Below are positions 43,359 through 53,740 of a stretch of 64,000 nt of DNA, piece after piece. Below the pieces are notes generated by a model. That model was not told where the DNA came from. It ran no database searches and worked only from the letters and a program-made list of their open reading frames with translations. Location of the stretch: NCBI GenBank assembly GCA_029258795.1, contig JAPDKB010000002.1:172192-236191 (forward strand), given 5' to 3'. The stretch is from an archaeon. Its GTDB lineage: Archaea; EX4484-52; WAPT01. The position numbers were made by a program, and so were the translations under genes. Position 1 is the stretch's first letter. Every line of letters begins with the position of its first letter.

Positions 43359-46300
43359 GCTCCTCTACCTTGAACAAGCCAGCTTTCAACCTCTCCATCC
43401 TCTCCTTAATCCTCCTCAGCTCCTTAACATTCTTTTCAGCTGATGCCATCCTTATCTTCGGCTCAAGCGTTTCGAGCTCCATCTCAGCATCAAAGACATC
43501 CACGCCCTTGGCTTTCAAATCCACAACCTTGTCCTTCAGCTCTTCATACAGCTTTGAAAGGTAAATTGCTAAATCCTCAGCTGTCTCCACCCTTGCCTTT
43601 CCCACAAAGCTCTCAAGCTCCTCTTTGCTTATCTTTTCCTTTTTCAGAGCTTTTAAATCTATGCCATGAATTCTTGCTTTTTCAAAAGCGTTCTTTTCAA
43701 GAGAACTCAAATACAGCTCGACCATCTCAAATCTGCCCTGAGCCAGCTTGGAATCAGCAAGCTTTAATTCTGTCTCAAGCTCAAAAACATCTATACCCTT
43801 AGCTTTCAGAAGCTTCACGATCATCCTTATCCTCTCAAGCTTCTTGTCATAAGCCACATATTTGGCCAGCTCCTCATCGCTCAGCCTTGTAACCTGATGG
43901 AGTATCGGTCTAAACTCAACAAAGTATGGCCTCCCTCTATTGTACTCGCTGAAAACAAGCATTCCTGTTCCAACTCCAGCTTTAACAACGCTTGCCATGT
44001 ATATGTCGCCATACTTCATTCTTACCCTTTCCAGATCGTTCTCATACCTTGTTCTGAACTGTATTTCCATTCCAATGTTCGCTCTTATCTCTCCAACGAA
44101 ATCGCTCAGAACTTGGGAAATCAACATGAGACCTATTCCCCATTTCCTGAATTCCCTTGTTGCTTTCTCTATGGCAAGGAAACCCTTGCCGGTTCCTCCG
44201 AATTTTGGAAGCAATCTGTGCACCTCATCAAAGATAAGAGCAGCTTTCAGCTCATGACTTTCCTCCATGTTGGAGTTGAATATTGAGCTTATGAAGTTTA
44301 CAACGAAGTCCTCAATTTCCTTGTGGCTGAGCTTGTTCAGCACGAAGATAGTTATCCTTCCTTTTTGAGAGAGAAGCTCCTTTACATCGACCTTTTCGTA
44401 AGCGTCTTCAACCACCTTTATTTTTCCCGCAAAACCCCTCGCATCCTCCTTCTTCATTCCGAATTCCTTGTATTTCTTGAGCATGAAATCTTCCTTGCAT
44501 TTCCTTAAGAAGCCCGTCCACTGGGCCGTTGGATCAAAGACTATCACGCTCTTTCCTTTGAGCAGGAGTTCTTCAGCCATCACCATGGCTGAGATGGTTT
44601 TGCCCGAGCCGGTTGCTCCTGCTATCATAACATGCGTGGATAGATGGTTTGGATGGATGAATGCCCTTATTGCTTTGCCGGCTATGTTTCCTATGAAGAG
44701 GGAGGAGGTTGTGGGTTTTGGGAGGTGGTGAACATCTATGGGTGTGTCCATCTTTTTCTTAGCGAGTTTTCTTCTCCTCTGCCAGTAGAAGTAGGTAGCT
44801 CCAGCTATCACGCCACTCATCTGCATGAGTATCGCGAGCTCTTTAACTTTCAGGCCGAGAGGAGTTTTCTTTTCAAGGAAAGGAACACCAACCTCTACGT
44901 ACTGCATTGCCGTAGCCTGCAACGGTCTCGATGCAGAGATGTAACTTGCTGTTGCTTTAACCATGTACTTCTTTTTCTCCAAGTTTTCCGGAATCTTCAG
45001 AGTGAGTATTTTTGTTAAGCTGGTTTCCACAGCCATCGTTTCAGTCTTTGCCGCAACAGTTTCCAGCGTGTCCGGATCCACAAGCTCTATCGTTACGTTT
45101 GCATCCACTCTTTTCGTTTTTCCTAAATTGAAGAGCTCAACCTGAACTTTCAGCGTGTCTCCGGGATCAACAGCGTCCTGCAGGAGGTTTATTTTCATGT
45201 CCATCAGTTCTTCCGGCTTCTGGAGAACTTTGATTGTTATCGGTACGGTTGTGCTCTGGTTCTCAGCGGAGATTTTCAGCACACCCGTGTAGGTGCGTGT
45301 TTCAGCATCCTCCGGTATATCGAATTCAACTATGAAGTATCCTTCTCTTTTTGCATCGACTCTAATTAACGGACTGTATAGCTTTGCCAAGGGAATAACA
45401 TCACCATATATCGTGGCCACGAATTCCGCTTGTTTGTCCAGAAGGTTGAACACGTAAATATTCTTCATGGTTTTCTCGCCCTGATAAAGCGTGAGGTCTA
45501 TGGATTGTGTCTGCACAACGAAATCCTTCTTTCCAAGTTTTTCCAGAAGCTTTTCGATCAGCTCCTCCTCATCTAGCTCGTTGACAACAGTAGTTCCACC
45601 CCCAGAACTCACAACCTTTGGCTGCGGAGCCGGACAGTCAGCGGGACAATTATACGGACTCTCACCGTATTCACAAACGCCGTTACCGCATATAGCTGAA
45701 ATCTCTGATTCGGGCTCAGCCAACACAAGCAGCGGGTCACTTTCGTTCAGATCGATCCGCACCTCTGCTCTTGCATAGTTTATGGTTGGCGTGATCATGG
45801 TGAAGTTGCTCTCGCAGATACCGCTCTCCACAGAATAATTGGTGCACTTGTACACAGCAAGATGAGATAAATCTGAGACTTGATCGAGGTATGGAAGAAC
45901 GTTGAATACTATAGTGATGTTTTTGAGAGGGATGTCTGTATTGTACATTATTGCCCTGTATCTTGCCTTCACTCCAGTTAGTGGTACGAGCTTCGGATTC
46001 AGTTCCGTTATCTCGAGAATGCTGTCGTTTGTCAAGTTCGCATCATTCACCATTATTTCTTCATAGGGGGAGATGGCTTCAATATCGTAAAGTCCCTGCT
46101 TGACATTGACAACCTTGGTGTTGGTAATGGTGAAATTGTAAAAGACAAAATTGGCATTACTTTTCTTCATCACTACCTGTGTCTGGTTTGGTGATATTAT
46201 GGCGAGGGTTATGAGTGGTGTATCCCTCACCCAGACAGAAACACTGGCGTTGTTGCCGGTTGAGTCGAAAGCTGTGTAAGCTATCTGATAATCTCCGCTC

Positions 46301-49300
46301 TCATTCAAATAGTAATTTCCCAGTTTCCAAACGTCTTTGGTGGAGTTGTAGGAGAGTGTGAGTTTCTCCTCTGCTCCAGAAGGATAAGTTATGGTTGCGT
46401 CGACTCCACTGACTCCTACATTATCTTTAACTTTCACCTCCGCGCTCAGAATTCCATCTTTCACGGTTTCATTGGTTGAAGTTATGGATGGGGGGGTTAT
46501 GTCCTTGTAATGGATTGAGTTTACGGCTGTTGCTCTAACAGTAAATCCGTAAACATTATACGTGGCAACCACGGTCAAATTGTGGAATTTTCCATCCTCA
46601 ACCTCTGGAAGAACACATTCCATGTTCCAGTAGCCTACGGAATAAGAAACAGTGGAAGTGCATTCCTCATTATCAACATAAACATGGAATTCAGAATCAG
46701 AGCTTATTGGATTGTTGGCAAGGGTGAATGAAACGTTCACTTTTATGATTTCGTTTGCGAGCATGTTGGTGTAGGGGTCGGTTTGTGAGGGAGAGATTAC
46801 GTTTAATTCAGCCTCATAAACATCCATCACAACTTTAACTTTCATGATCTGATTGTAGTTCACTTCCTGGATGGTGATGTTTCCTTCATAATGGTTTGCA
46901 GAGGGTATTTTGTTCCATGAGAGGAGAAGGGAGTAGTTGTTCTGCTTAGCCAAGCTTGTTGATGTTTCGTTTATGGAGAGCACGTCGGTTATGTTGCCCT
47001 CGAGAGAAAAGTAGAATTTGAGCTGCACATTACCCAGATTCTTTATGAGCAGTGCTCTATTTCCACTCATGTTTGCAACGGCCGGGATGTTGAGCTGCGT
47101 TGCATTTATCTCCCACGAACTGTCTTCTGGAATGCTTACCTCCATGGTTTTTTCGTCACACATTTCGGGTGTGCAAGCACGCAAAGCAGGTATGTACGTG
47201 CCCGGAGCAAAGCCAGCTGGAAGCTCTATCCTTACTGTCACGTTTCCTGACGCTCCAGGAGAGAGAGATGTTATAGTCGAGGGAACGAAATGCACGTATG
47301 GGCACAGGCCTGGCTGGTATGCACAAGCGAATGTTACGTTTTCCGCGTTGTCGTTGCCCTGGGATTCCACAAGGATCCATCCTAGCATGGTGGCATTGTG
47401 CCGGGCGGTCACAGACTGAGACATGCTCGTTATGTTTACTATCCTGGTTGGCGTAACATTGATTAAGACAGGGTCAGAGGAGACCTTGTCATAAAACGAC
47501 GGGTTGGGGTTGAGCCATTCAACATACGGCTGGATAGCATATGTCGAGGGCGGCGTGCCATTTGTTATATATAGAGAGAGCAAGCAGTCCATGCTTTCAT
47601 TTGGAGCAATCTGAGCACGAGCACATTTCCCAACACTCCACGATGTCCCCGGTGGGGGGCTTGCTGTTACGTTGATATTGTAAGCGTTGACGTTACCCTC
47701 ATTGGTAACATTCAGTAATACGGATATCGACCTCCCCTCGAGGAGGCTGACATTGTCAACCCTGACATTGGTTGTTGCCGGGGTTATGGAGAGCCTTGTC
47801 CTCTCAAGAGCCTCAAAAGAAAAGCTTTCAGAGCTGCATTTCGAGCCAGAATCGCACGCCACGAGCTCTCCAGTATACACCCCCCCGACATCTGGAGTAT
47901 AGACACAAGAGTGGTAGCCGTCTGGAATAGAGGGCGATTGCTCGCAAACAATCTCGGTCACCGTCCCGTTCGGATGGGTAACCTTCATTTTTATCAAGGA
48001 GAGCATGTCCTGGTCGTCATCAAAACGGGCTGTTACGACCTGCTGGGTTCCTATCTCTATCATCTCCTTATAGGCGAGGTCCGAAATGTACGGGGGCATG
48101 TCCAGGTATGTCATATAGAGAGGAGCACTCCTCTCTTGTGGCAATGCCGTGCTGTTCCGGAAGGTTATGTTGGTCGCGTAAGTGGTCGCTAGATAGCTGC
48201 CCTCCTGGAAAAAGTCAATCCTCTTCTCTTCCTGTTCTTCTAGGTAGACATGGGAAGGATTATAGACTGTGCCATTATAATACTTGTCTATGATCATTAT
48301 TTTCGGATCCTGTCTTGTTGGATTGGCATAGCCTGCTATGTCCTCGTAGGTTATCGTGAAGTTGAGCGGCACGTTTCCCGTGTTCCTGATGATTATGTAG
48401 CCTGCAGAGCCGTTGGTGTTGAGAGGGAAAGTAAGGTTCAAGAACGGAGCTTGGGTGCTGTTGGGATAGAACACTTTGATGGAGTAGGTTGTGTTGACAG
48501 GAACCTGAATGTTTACGGGCAGTATTTTTATTCTTTCATCAAACTTTCCGAGGTTTGCACTTATGTTTATCTCTCCTGTGTAGTTTCCTGGTGGAAATCC
48601 AGCAGGAAGGGTTATGGTTATGCATGTTGTTTTGCTCTCTTCCGGATAGATCACGCTGAAGTAGGAGGGAGAGATGCTCACGGTTTGGGATGGGAGTGTT
48701 TTTGCGGTGTAGTTTATCCAGACATCATAGAGTTCAGCGTTGCCGGTATTGTTTATGAGTATTACGTATGTTCTTGATGTTCCGTGTTCCATGGTGTCGT
48801 TTATGGCGGTGATGTTGGGAGTTATCTCGGGATTTCCGACAACGTGTACATTCTGCTGGTTGGAGTATACAAAGGATTCGGAATTCTCATTATTATTCCA
48901 TATCAACTTGTAAACCTGCTTGTAAGTTGCTGGAGAGGTTCCCGCGGGTATGGTCATGTAAAATGTTATGTTTATTGCTGTTTCGGGTGGAACATCCGGG
49001 ATGAGTGTTGTGTTTGTTACATTGAACGATCCAGAGTACCTTTCAACTCTTATATTCCTCATAGTTGCTCTGCCAGTATTGTTTATCGTCATGTTGAAAC
49101 TCACAATCTTGTCTTGTGTTGTAGAGACATTGTAGACCACAATATCGTAAGCTTTCAGGGTGGCTGTTGTGGTTTTCTCGTCAAAAAAGTATTCGAACGC
49201 ATCATCGTGTGGGAAGTAAAGAGCGGTCTCATTTTCAACGTGCACAACAACAGTAAGATTTCCCCCCCTCTGCTCACACCCGTAGGACGGGTCTCCAAAG

Positions 49301-52300
49301 GAGAACGTTAATGTGCAGTTTCCAAGGCCAAAGCAGTTTTTGGAAACACTCCCTATCTTCACTGTGAAGTTTCCGTGCAATGGCTGGCCATTTGTTGCGT
49401 TAATATAGTTTCCAGCCGTTATTGTGTAGATTGAGCAGTCGTCATCCGAAACAAAATCAGGAACTATGACATAGTCTTTGGTGAAATTGGCCGGCCACCT
49501 GACTTTCAAAATTGTGGAGTTTTTCCCATCAATTCCGTTGGGGTCTGTTAGATTAACCCTGACAACGTAGTCTCCTGCTTCCAGAGGAGCGTGGAACGCA
49601 TACTTATAGTGACCGGAAGTATTCGTGAAGACCAAAGCTTTTTTCACTTCTGCGGACTTGAAGTTTGCCGGATCGGCAAGCTTGTAGACCCTCACATAAT
49701 CAATATACAACCTGTCTGCCCTGTTGTCCGTCCACTGTCCTTGCGAAAAGAACAGTTTTTTGGGATTGGAATGATAGTTCGGAAAGTTAACCGAAAACGA
49801 GTTTACCTCGTCATAATACGTAACTGTCGGTGCAAAATAAAGCCTTTCAGTCCTCCACTCACCCGGGACCACAGTCCATGGAGAATAGCCCATATCCACT
49901 GCATTTCCACTATCATCCACTTCGTATATCACATGCCTATAGTCCGAAGTATCTGTGTAGAAAGATGTGAGCACGGCCAACCCACTGTACACTGCTGGAT
50001 TTGCAACTACTGGGCTCATCATGTCCGCATTTTCAACAAGAGCAAATTTAGTGTATTCGGGGGTGGAATCCAAAATTTTCCATCTGTATTCCACAATTAT
50101 TCCCGTGGTGAACGTTTTTTTGCTCAATATCCTGTCGGAATCAGCAATCCCGAGCTTCCCGCCAAGCGAGAGATATCCGTTCTCCACCGTAAGGTTCAGA
50201 CCGGAATAACTGTCCCATTTGGTTGTGTTAAGGACAGAGCAATCGAACCCATCAAAAAACTCGAACACTCTCTCTGGATCGTGGTAGCCGCTCCATGTGG
50301 CAAGCGGATCGCCATAAGCGATGTTGATACCAGTAGAGCCGCTGCTCACATTGATCCAGATCACTGCGGTTTGGTTTGAGTAGTCCCACTCTTCTATCCA
50401 GAAATAAAGCTGGTTTCCGTTCTGGTCGAAAACTCGGATGTCTTCTCCTGTGCTTTTGACCCTATTCCAGAAGTTGTTGTTCGTGGCGGATATTTCTACA
50501 TCCCCCATTACATTGTAAACGGTCCAGTTTGTTCCGTTAATGACTATCCTGTAGTTTGCACTCTCTGATAGAGCGTTGGTTAGTGAGAAACCCATTTGTT
50601 CGGGCCAGGTTTCAGTGTTAGGGTTAATGATCTGATCATCTATCCAGATGAAAGCGGGGTTGTTGGAGACAGGACTGTTATCCTCATATATTGCTCTTCC
50701 GTAAACCAACACACTCTGGTTTGGAAGTGTAAAGGTAACGTTTTCGTAGGTGGTGATAGATATATTTCTCACACGATAAGTATAATTGGTATTTAGAACA
50801 CTACCTTTTATCCCATTGGCTGATACACCAGAAACATTAGCCAAGAAACTATAATGGCCGGTAATTGAAGGAGCAGTGCCAACAGTCTCGTTGGTTTGCC
50901 ATGTTCCATCACTGATATGCACAAGAGTGTAGTTCTTCCCGTCCACCTCTAACTGGAAGCTTCCGGATGTGACATCAAAATAATTCGTGCCGTTGAACTC
51001 TCTTATCTCCACGGTAAGGTTGTAGCCTTCTCCCGGATTAAGGATATTGTCAAACTCTCCGTGCTCGTCCAGCAAGTTGAACCGGTCAAAAGTGAGATTT
51101 CTAACATCAAAAATGATGGATTTCTTGGCATTTCTCGCGTCCCAGACCGCGGTGATGTTGTGCACGCCCAAACTTGTGGGAGCTGTGAACGTGTAGGAGT
51201 AAACCAGAGCTTCATCGGACACTGTTTTACCAATAACAACACCATCAAGCAGGATGGTCACGTTCTGGTTTGGTGCTGCTAACACGTCAGAACAAACATA
51301 ATAAGAAGACAAGGTCTGGTTGGTCAAATAACCACAATATCTCGTTTCACCAGATATCGTCAGGGAATCCCCAGGATTCACCACCAGATCAATATCATTC
51401 AGAAAACCCGATATAGTAGTAGCCACAAACACCGAACCATTATCACCATGTTCGTATCCTGTTCCTCCTTTAGCTTCTATACTCCCATCAAACAGGAACT
51501 GACTGGCATAAATGGCTATTCTTCCTCCTGATCCTCCTCCGCCATCGTAATCAATATTTCCTCCATCGCCACCATCAGCATGTATCGTTCCATTTCCTTC
51601 CATCTTATTTACCACGATAAGAATAGAACCTCCCGATCCTCCTCCCGCTCCTTGCTTAGGAGAATCACCTTCCGTTCCACCATTCCCTCCGTTTGCAGAT
51701 AAGGTTCCATTTATGATGAAAATGTTCGTGACGTTCAGGAATATCATCCCCCCTCCATATCCTCCTTTAGCACCTTGAGCATTACCTCCTCCTGATCCAA
51801 AATCAGTTGGCCATGAATAAGAACCGTATGGAGAGCCGACAGAGTCCCATCCATAACCATCTCCTCCATATCCTCCGTATCCAGCTCCTCCACCACCCCT
51901 CGAGGTATCACTTCCGTAACTCGCTCCAGCACCTGGACCCTGCTCATTAGGATAACCCTTCCCACTGGCATCAATAACCCCTCCCGCATAAACTGTTAAA
52001 TTCTGTGCTGTTATGTTGACATTCCCCAAAATTTTCCCTCCGCTTTCGATTATGATCTCCTTGAAGTTTAAGATGGCTATTTCAAGCGGGTTTGTGGTCA
52101 GAACTCCGGCACTCTGGATTACAAGAGTTCCAGAACCAGATATCACTGTGTTGTTCGGAATGGTGTAAGTACTGTTGACATAACACGTGGTGGAATAATT
52201 TCCGGAGTCGCAGATGTGTACAATCACTGTTGTTGTGTTTTCCCCATAATTTCCGCTTGTATCTGTTATGTTAACTTTAATTGTATGAGTTCCCACTGTT

Positions 52301-52623
52301 AGCGAGCTTATTGTATAATTATAGTTACCATTCGAATCTGTGGTTGCTGTCCCACTCAATGAACTATCCACATAAACATAGACATCTGTGTTGTTTACTC
52401 CAGTTCCATTAGAATATAATGCCTGCCCGGAAATTGTTACAGTTTCTTCCGGTTTGTAAGCCGGTTTATCTAGGTTTATAGTAATGTTAATGGACGAGCC
52501 CTCCGTCTGGGCTGTGGCTGGAATGGAAGCATGGATGAAAATTGCAAGAAGCGAGAAAATGGTGAGCAGTGCCAAGTATTTCGTGCTTGCTCTTATCATT
52601 GCCTTTGGGCTATACTCTCTCAT
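43351..52623 (-). CDS. Giant cell-surface protein fused through one membrane helix to a HerA/FtsK-type ATPase
   Basis: 3,090 residues. Domain order: signal peptide (about 1-39, TIFSLLAIFIHASIPATAQ); Ig-like domain (to ~135); glycine-rich beta-helix-like repeats (about 200-390); DUF2341-like (about 690-790, RVFDQNGNQLYFWIEEWDYS) followed by a LamG-like sandwich; many NEW3/CARDB-like domains with dozens of NxT/S sequons; a CGNGVCEYGESPYNCPADC motif near 2320; one membrane helix (about 2593-2612) followed by QRRRKLAKKK; then cytoplasmic ATPase with Walker A GATGSGKT near 2670, Walker B ALIFDEVHRLLP near 2795, GIGLMLISQ, and a helical tail. AGGAGGT precedes the ATG. The frame is open throughout. 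Confidence 0.9.
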   Translation of the reverse strand: MREYSPKAMIRASTKYLALLTIFSLLAIFIHASIPATAQTEGSSINITINLDKPAYKPEETVTISGQALYSNGTGVNNTDVYVYVDSSLSGTATTDSNGNYNYTISSLTVGTHTIKVNITDTSGNYGENTTTVIVHICDSGNYSTTCYVNSTYTIPNNTVISGSGTLVIQSAGVLTTNPLEIAILNFKEIIIESGGKILGNVNITAQNLTVYAGGVIDASGKGYPNEQGPGAGASYGSDTSRGGGGAGYGGYGGDGYGWDSVGSPYGSYSWPTDFGSGGGNAQGAKGGYGGGMIFLNVTNIFIINGTLSANGGNGGTEGDSPKQGAGGGSGGSILIVVNKMEGNGTIHADGGDGGNIDYDGGGGSGGRIAIYASQFLFDGSIEAKGGTGYEHGDNGSVFVATTISGFLNDIDLVVNPGDSLTISGETRYCGYLTNQTLSSYYVCSDVLAAPNQNVTILLDGVVIGKTVSDEALVYSYTFTAPTSLGVHNITAVWDARNAKKSIIFDVRNLTFDRFNLLDEHGEFDNILNPGEGYNLTVEIREFNGTNYFDVTSGSFQLEVDGKNYTLVHISDGTWQTNETVGTAPSITGHYSFLANVSGVSANGIKGSVLNTNYTYRVRNISITTYENVTFTLPNQSVLVYGRAIYEDNSPVSNNPAFIWIDDQIINPNTETWPEQMGFSLTNALSESANYRIVINGTNWTVYNVMGDVEISATNNNFWNRVKSTGEDIRVFDQNGNQLYFWIEEWDYSNQTAVIWINVSSGSTGINIAYGDPLATWSGYHDPERVFEFFDGFDCSVLNTTKWDSYSGLNLTVENGYLSLGGKLGIADSDRILSKKTFTTGIIVEYRWKILDSTPEYTKFALVENADMMSPVVANPAVYSGLAVLTSFYTDTSDYRHVIYEVDDSGNAVDMGYSPWTVVPGEWRTERLYFAPTVTYYDEVNSFSVNFPNYHSNPKKLFFSQGQWTDNRADRLYIDYVRVYKLADPANFKSAEVKKALVFTNTSGHYKYAFHAPLEAGDYVVRVNLTDPNGIDGKNSTILKVRWPANFTKDYVIVPDFVSDDDCSIYTITAGNYINATNGQPLHGNFTVKIGSVSKNCFGLGNCTLTFSFGDPSYGCEQRGGNLTVVVHVENETALYFPHDDAFEYFFDEKTTTATLKAYDIVVYNVSTTQDKIVSFNMTINNTGRATMRNIRVERYSGSFNVTNTTLIPDVPPETAINITFYMTIPAGTSPATYKQVYKLIWNNNENSESFVYSNQQNVHVVGNPEITPNITAINDTMEHGTSRTYVILINNTGNAELYDVWINYTAKTLPSQTVSISPSYFSVIYPEESKTTCITITLPAGFPPGNYTGEINISANLGKFDERIKILPVNIQVPVNTTYSIKVFYPNSTQAPFLNLTFPLNTNGSAGYIIIRNTGNVPLNFTITYEDIAGYANPTRQDPKIMIIDKYYNGTVYNPSHVYLEEQEEKRIDFFQEGSYLATTYATNITFRNSTALPQERSAPLYMTYLDMPPYISDLAYKEMIEIGTQQVVTARFDDDQDMLSLIKMKVTHPNGTVTEIVCEQSPSIPDGYHSCVYTPDVGGVYTGELVACDSGSKCSSESFSFEALERTRLSITPATTNVRVDNVSLLEGRSISVLLNVTNEGNVNAYNINVTASPPPGTSWSVGKCARAQIAPNESMDCLLSLYITNGTPPSTYAIQPYVEWLNPNPSFYDKVSSDPVLINVTPTRIVNITSMSQSVTARHNATMLGWILVESQGNDNAENVTFACAYQPGLCPYVHFVPSTITSLSPGASGNVTVRIELPAGFAPGTYIPALRACTPEMCDEKTMEVSIPEDSSWEINATQLNIPAVANMSGNRALLIKNLGNVQLKFYFSLEGNITDVLSINETSTSLAKQNNYSLLLSWNKIPSANHYEGNITIQEVNYNQIMKVKVVMDVYEAELNVISPSQTDPYTNMLANEIIKVNVSFTLANNPISSDSEFHVYVDNEECTSTVSYSVGYWNMECVLPEVEDGKFHNLTVVATYNVYGFTVRATAVNSIHYKDITPPSITSTNETVKDGILSAEVKVKDNVGVSGVDATITYPSGAEEKLTLSYNSTKDVWKLGNYYLNESGDYQIAYTAFDSTGNNASVSVWVRDTPLITLAIISPNQTQVVMKKSNANFVFYNFTITNTKVVNVKQGLYDIEAISPYEEIMVNDANLTNDSILEITELNPKLVPLTGVKARYRAIMYNTDIPLKNITIVFNVLPYLDQVSDLSHLAVYKCTNYSVESGICESNFTMITPTINYARAEVRIDLNESDPLLVLAEPESEISAICGNGVCEYGESPYNCPADCPAPQPKVVSSGGGTTVVNELDEEELIEKLLEKLGKKDFVVQTQSIDLTLYQGEKTMKNIYVFNLLDKQAEFVATIYGDVIPLAKLYSPLIRVDAKREGYFIVEFDIPEDAETRTYTGVLKISAENQSTTVPITIKVLQKPEELMDMKINLLQDAVDPGDTLKVQVELFNLGKTKRVDANVTIELVDPDTLETVAAKTETMAVETSLTKILTLKIPENLEKKKYMVKATASYISASRPLQATAMQYVEVGVPFLEKKTPLGLKVKELAILMQMSGVIAGATYFYWQRRRKLAKKKMDTPIDVHHLPKPTTSSLFIGNIAGKAIRAFIHPNHLSTHVMIAGATGSGKTISAMVMAEELLLKGKSVIVFDPTAQWTGFLRKCKEDFMLKKYKEFGMKKEDARGFAGKIKVVEDAYEKVDVKELLSQKGRITIFVLNKLSHKEIEDFVVNFISSIFNSNMEESHELKAALIFDEVHRLLPKFGGTGKGFLAIEKATREFRKWGIGLMLISQVLSDFVGEIRANIGMEIQFRTRYENDLERVRMKYGDIYMASVVKAGVGTGMLVFSEYNRGRPYFVEFRPILHQVTRLSDEELAKYVAYDKKLERIRMIVKLLKAKGIDVFELETELKLADSKLAQGRFEMVELYLSSLEKNAFEKARIHGIDLKALKKEKISKEELESFVGKARVETAEDLAIYLSKLYEELKDKVVDLKAKGVDVFDAEMELETLEPKIRMASAEKNVKELRRIKERMERLKAGLFKVEEHV

Positions 52624-52682
52624 ACATACCTCCTGAAAAAAATCATGAGTTGTTGATATGTTAAGATATTTTCCGAAGAAAA

Positions 52683-52692
52683 ACTATATATT
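52683..52692 (-). promoter_or_regulatory. TATA box of the adhesin-ATPase operon
   Basis: On the reverse strand AAATATATAG lies about 60-70 nt before the ATG at 52623. Initiation near 52660 would leave a leader of about 36 nt with the AGGAGGT ribosome-binding site. Confidence 0.5.
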
Positions 52693-52701
52693 TCTTAACC
52701 G

Positions 52702-52729
52702 ACTCAAATCGGGTCGATTTCAACTGAGT
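52702..52729. promoter_or_regulatory. Nested inverted repeat upstream of the adhesin-ATPase promoter
   Basis: An inner palindrome AAATCG-GGT-CGATTT (52706-52720) is flanked by ACTCA (52702-52706) and TGAGT (52725-52729), also inverted. It abuts the promoter on its upstream (BRE) side, a usual site for archaeal regulators. The rest of 52624-52936 holds only this promoter region and no gene. Confidence 0.4.
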
Positions 52730-52936
52730 GGGCAAAATCCTTAAGAACGGAATCGCTTCGTCAGCTTTTTACACAGGATTCGATAAGCAAAAAACTTCTT
52801 GCCCCTGTATGTATTCAAAACCACAGCAACCACCCTTTATCCCAGCGGGAGTTTGAGATTCTGTACGGAAATTCGGTTGGTGAACAAAAACAATATAAGC
52901 GGGGTTTGTTCAGAAAAATTTTTCGAGGTGATCGCC

Positions 52937-53571
52937 ATGAAAACCAGACCCCGCTGTGAATGTTGTTACTCACAAAACATTATAAAGTTTGGCACAAGAA
53001 AGACCAAAAGAAGAGGAAAGATTCAGAGATATAAATGCGAGGACTGCAATAAAACCTTCACAATAAATGACGGATTCAAGCACAACATTGTGACACATAT
53101 ACTATATTCTGTGGAAAGAACACTAAAGCATTGCTGCTTTGCACATGGATGAGCTTTCCATAAAGATGAAGAAAAGCTATTATTGTCTCTTCGATTCTTT
53201 TGACAAGCAAAGCAGATTTGCTGTGCTTTATTTATCAAGCTCAAGAAATGCTGATTCTGCTTTTAGCCTTGTCAAGCTCAGCCCTTTAGCAAATGAGATA
53301 ATAACCGATGGATTGGAGAGTTATCATAAAGCTCTGCTGAAATATTTTTCATCCAGCCCGAGAGAATATTTCAGAAAGCATAAGGTTTGTAAAACTGAGC
53401 TTAAATGGCTTAACAATCCTATTGAAAGATTTCAGTCAACCTTGTGTAGATTTCTTTACTTCAGCTGAGCTTAATGGTGAGAACATATTGTTTATTCCTT
53501 TGCTTTGGATTTATTATAACTTCGTGAGAGTCCATTCAGCTATTGGATCAACTCCTGCTGAGAGAGCTTAG
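52937..53571 (+). pseudogene. Degraded DDE transposase (IS6-like), with internal deletion and frameshift
   Basis: The start (after GAGGTGATC) encodes a zinc-ribbon CCYSQNIIKFG...RYKCEDCNKTF typical of archaeal IS6-like transposases. The HTH region is missing: the frame ends at 53152. A second frame from about 53139 resumes with the catalytic domain (HMDELSIKMK, then ITDGLESYHKALL, then NNPIERFQS), holding the D, D and E positions. A third frame from about 53460 gives the C-terminal YNFVRVHSAIGSTPAERA. At least two lesions, so inactive. No convincing terminal inverted repeats were found. Confidence 0.8.
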
Positions 53572-53740
53572 CTCATAGCTTATCCTAGCTGGGTTGGGAA
53601 TGAAAAGGAAAGGCTGTTGTATCTGATCGAACCTTGAATTCTAGCTTTGGATGGATTTTTGTGAGGTTACCAACTGGAAATTCCTACAGAACATCTCGAC
53701 CGAACCATTATAAATTTTCTCTTTCATAATAAAAAAATTA

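Noticed and set aside
42600-43443. Forward-strand ORFs (Phe/His-rich and Ser-rich) opposite the 384-residue coiled-coil gene
   Set aside because: Same shadow effect; the reverse strand has the coupled start, overlap and regular heptads.
47018-47419. Forward ORFs within the adhesin region (47018-47419, 48250-48777, 49591-50379)
   Set aside because: Complement of beta-rich ectodomain codons; no start signals; the reverse frame is continuous over 9 kb.
52741-53640. Terminal inverted repeats for the transposase remnant (GGATTCGATAAG near 52780 and a reverse match near 53625)
   Set aside because: Only a partial match over about 12 nt; not enough to define IS ends or a target duplication.
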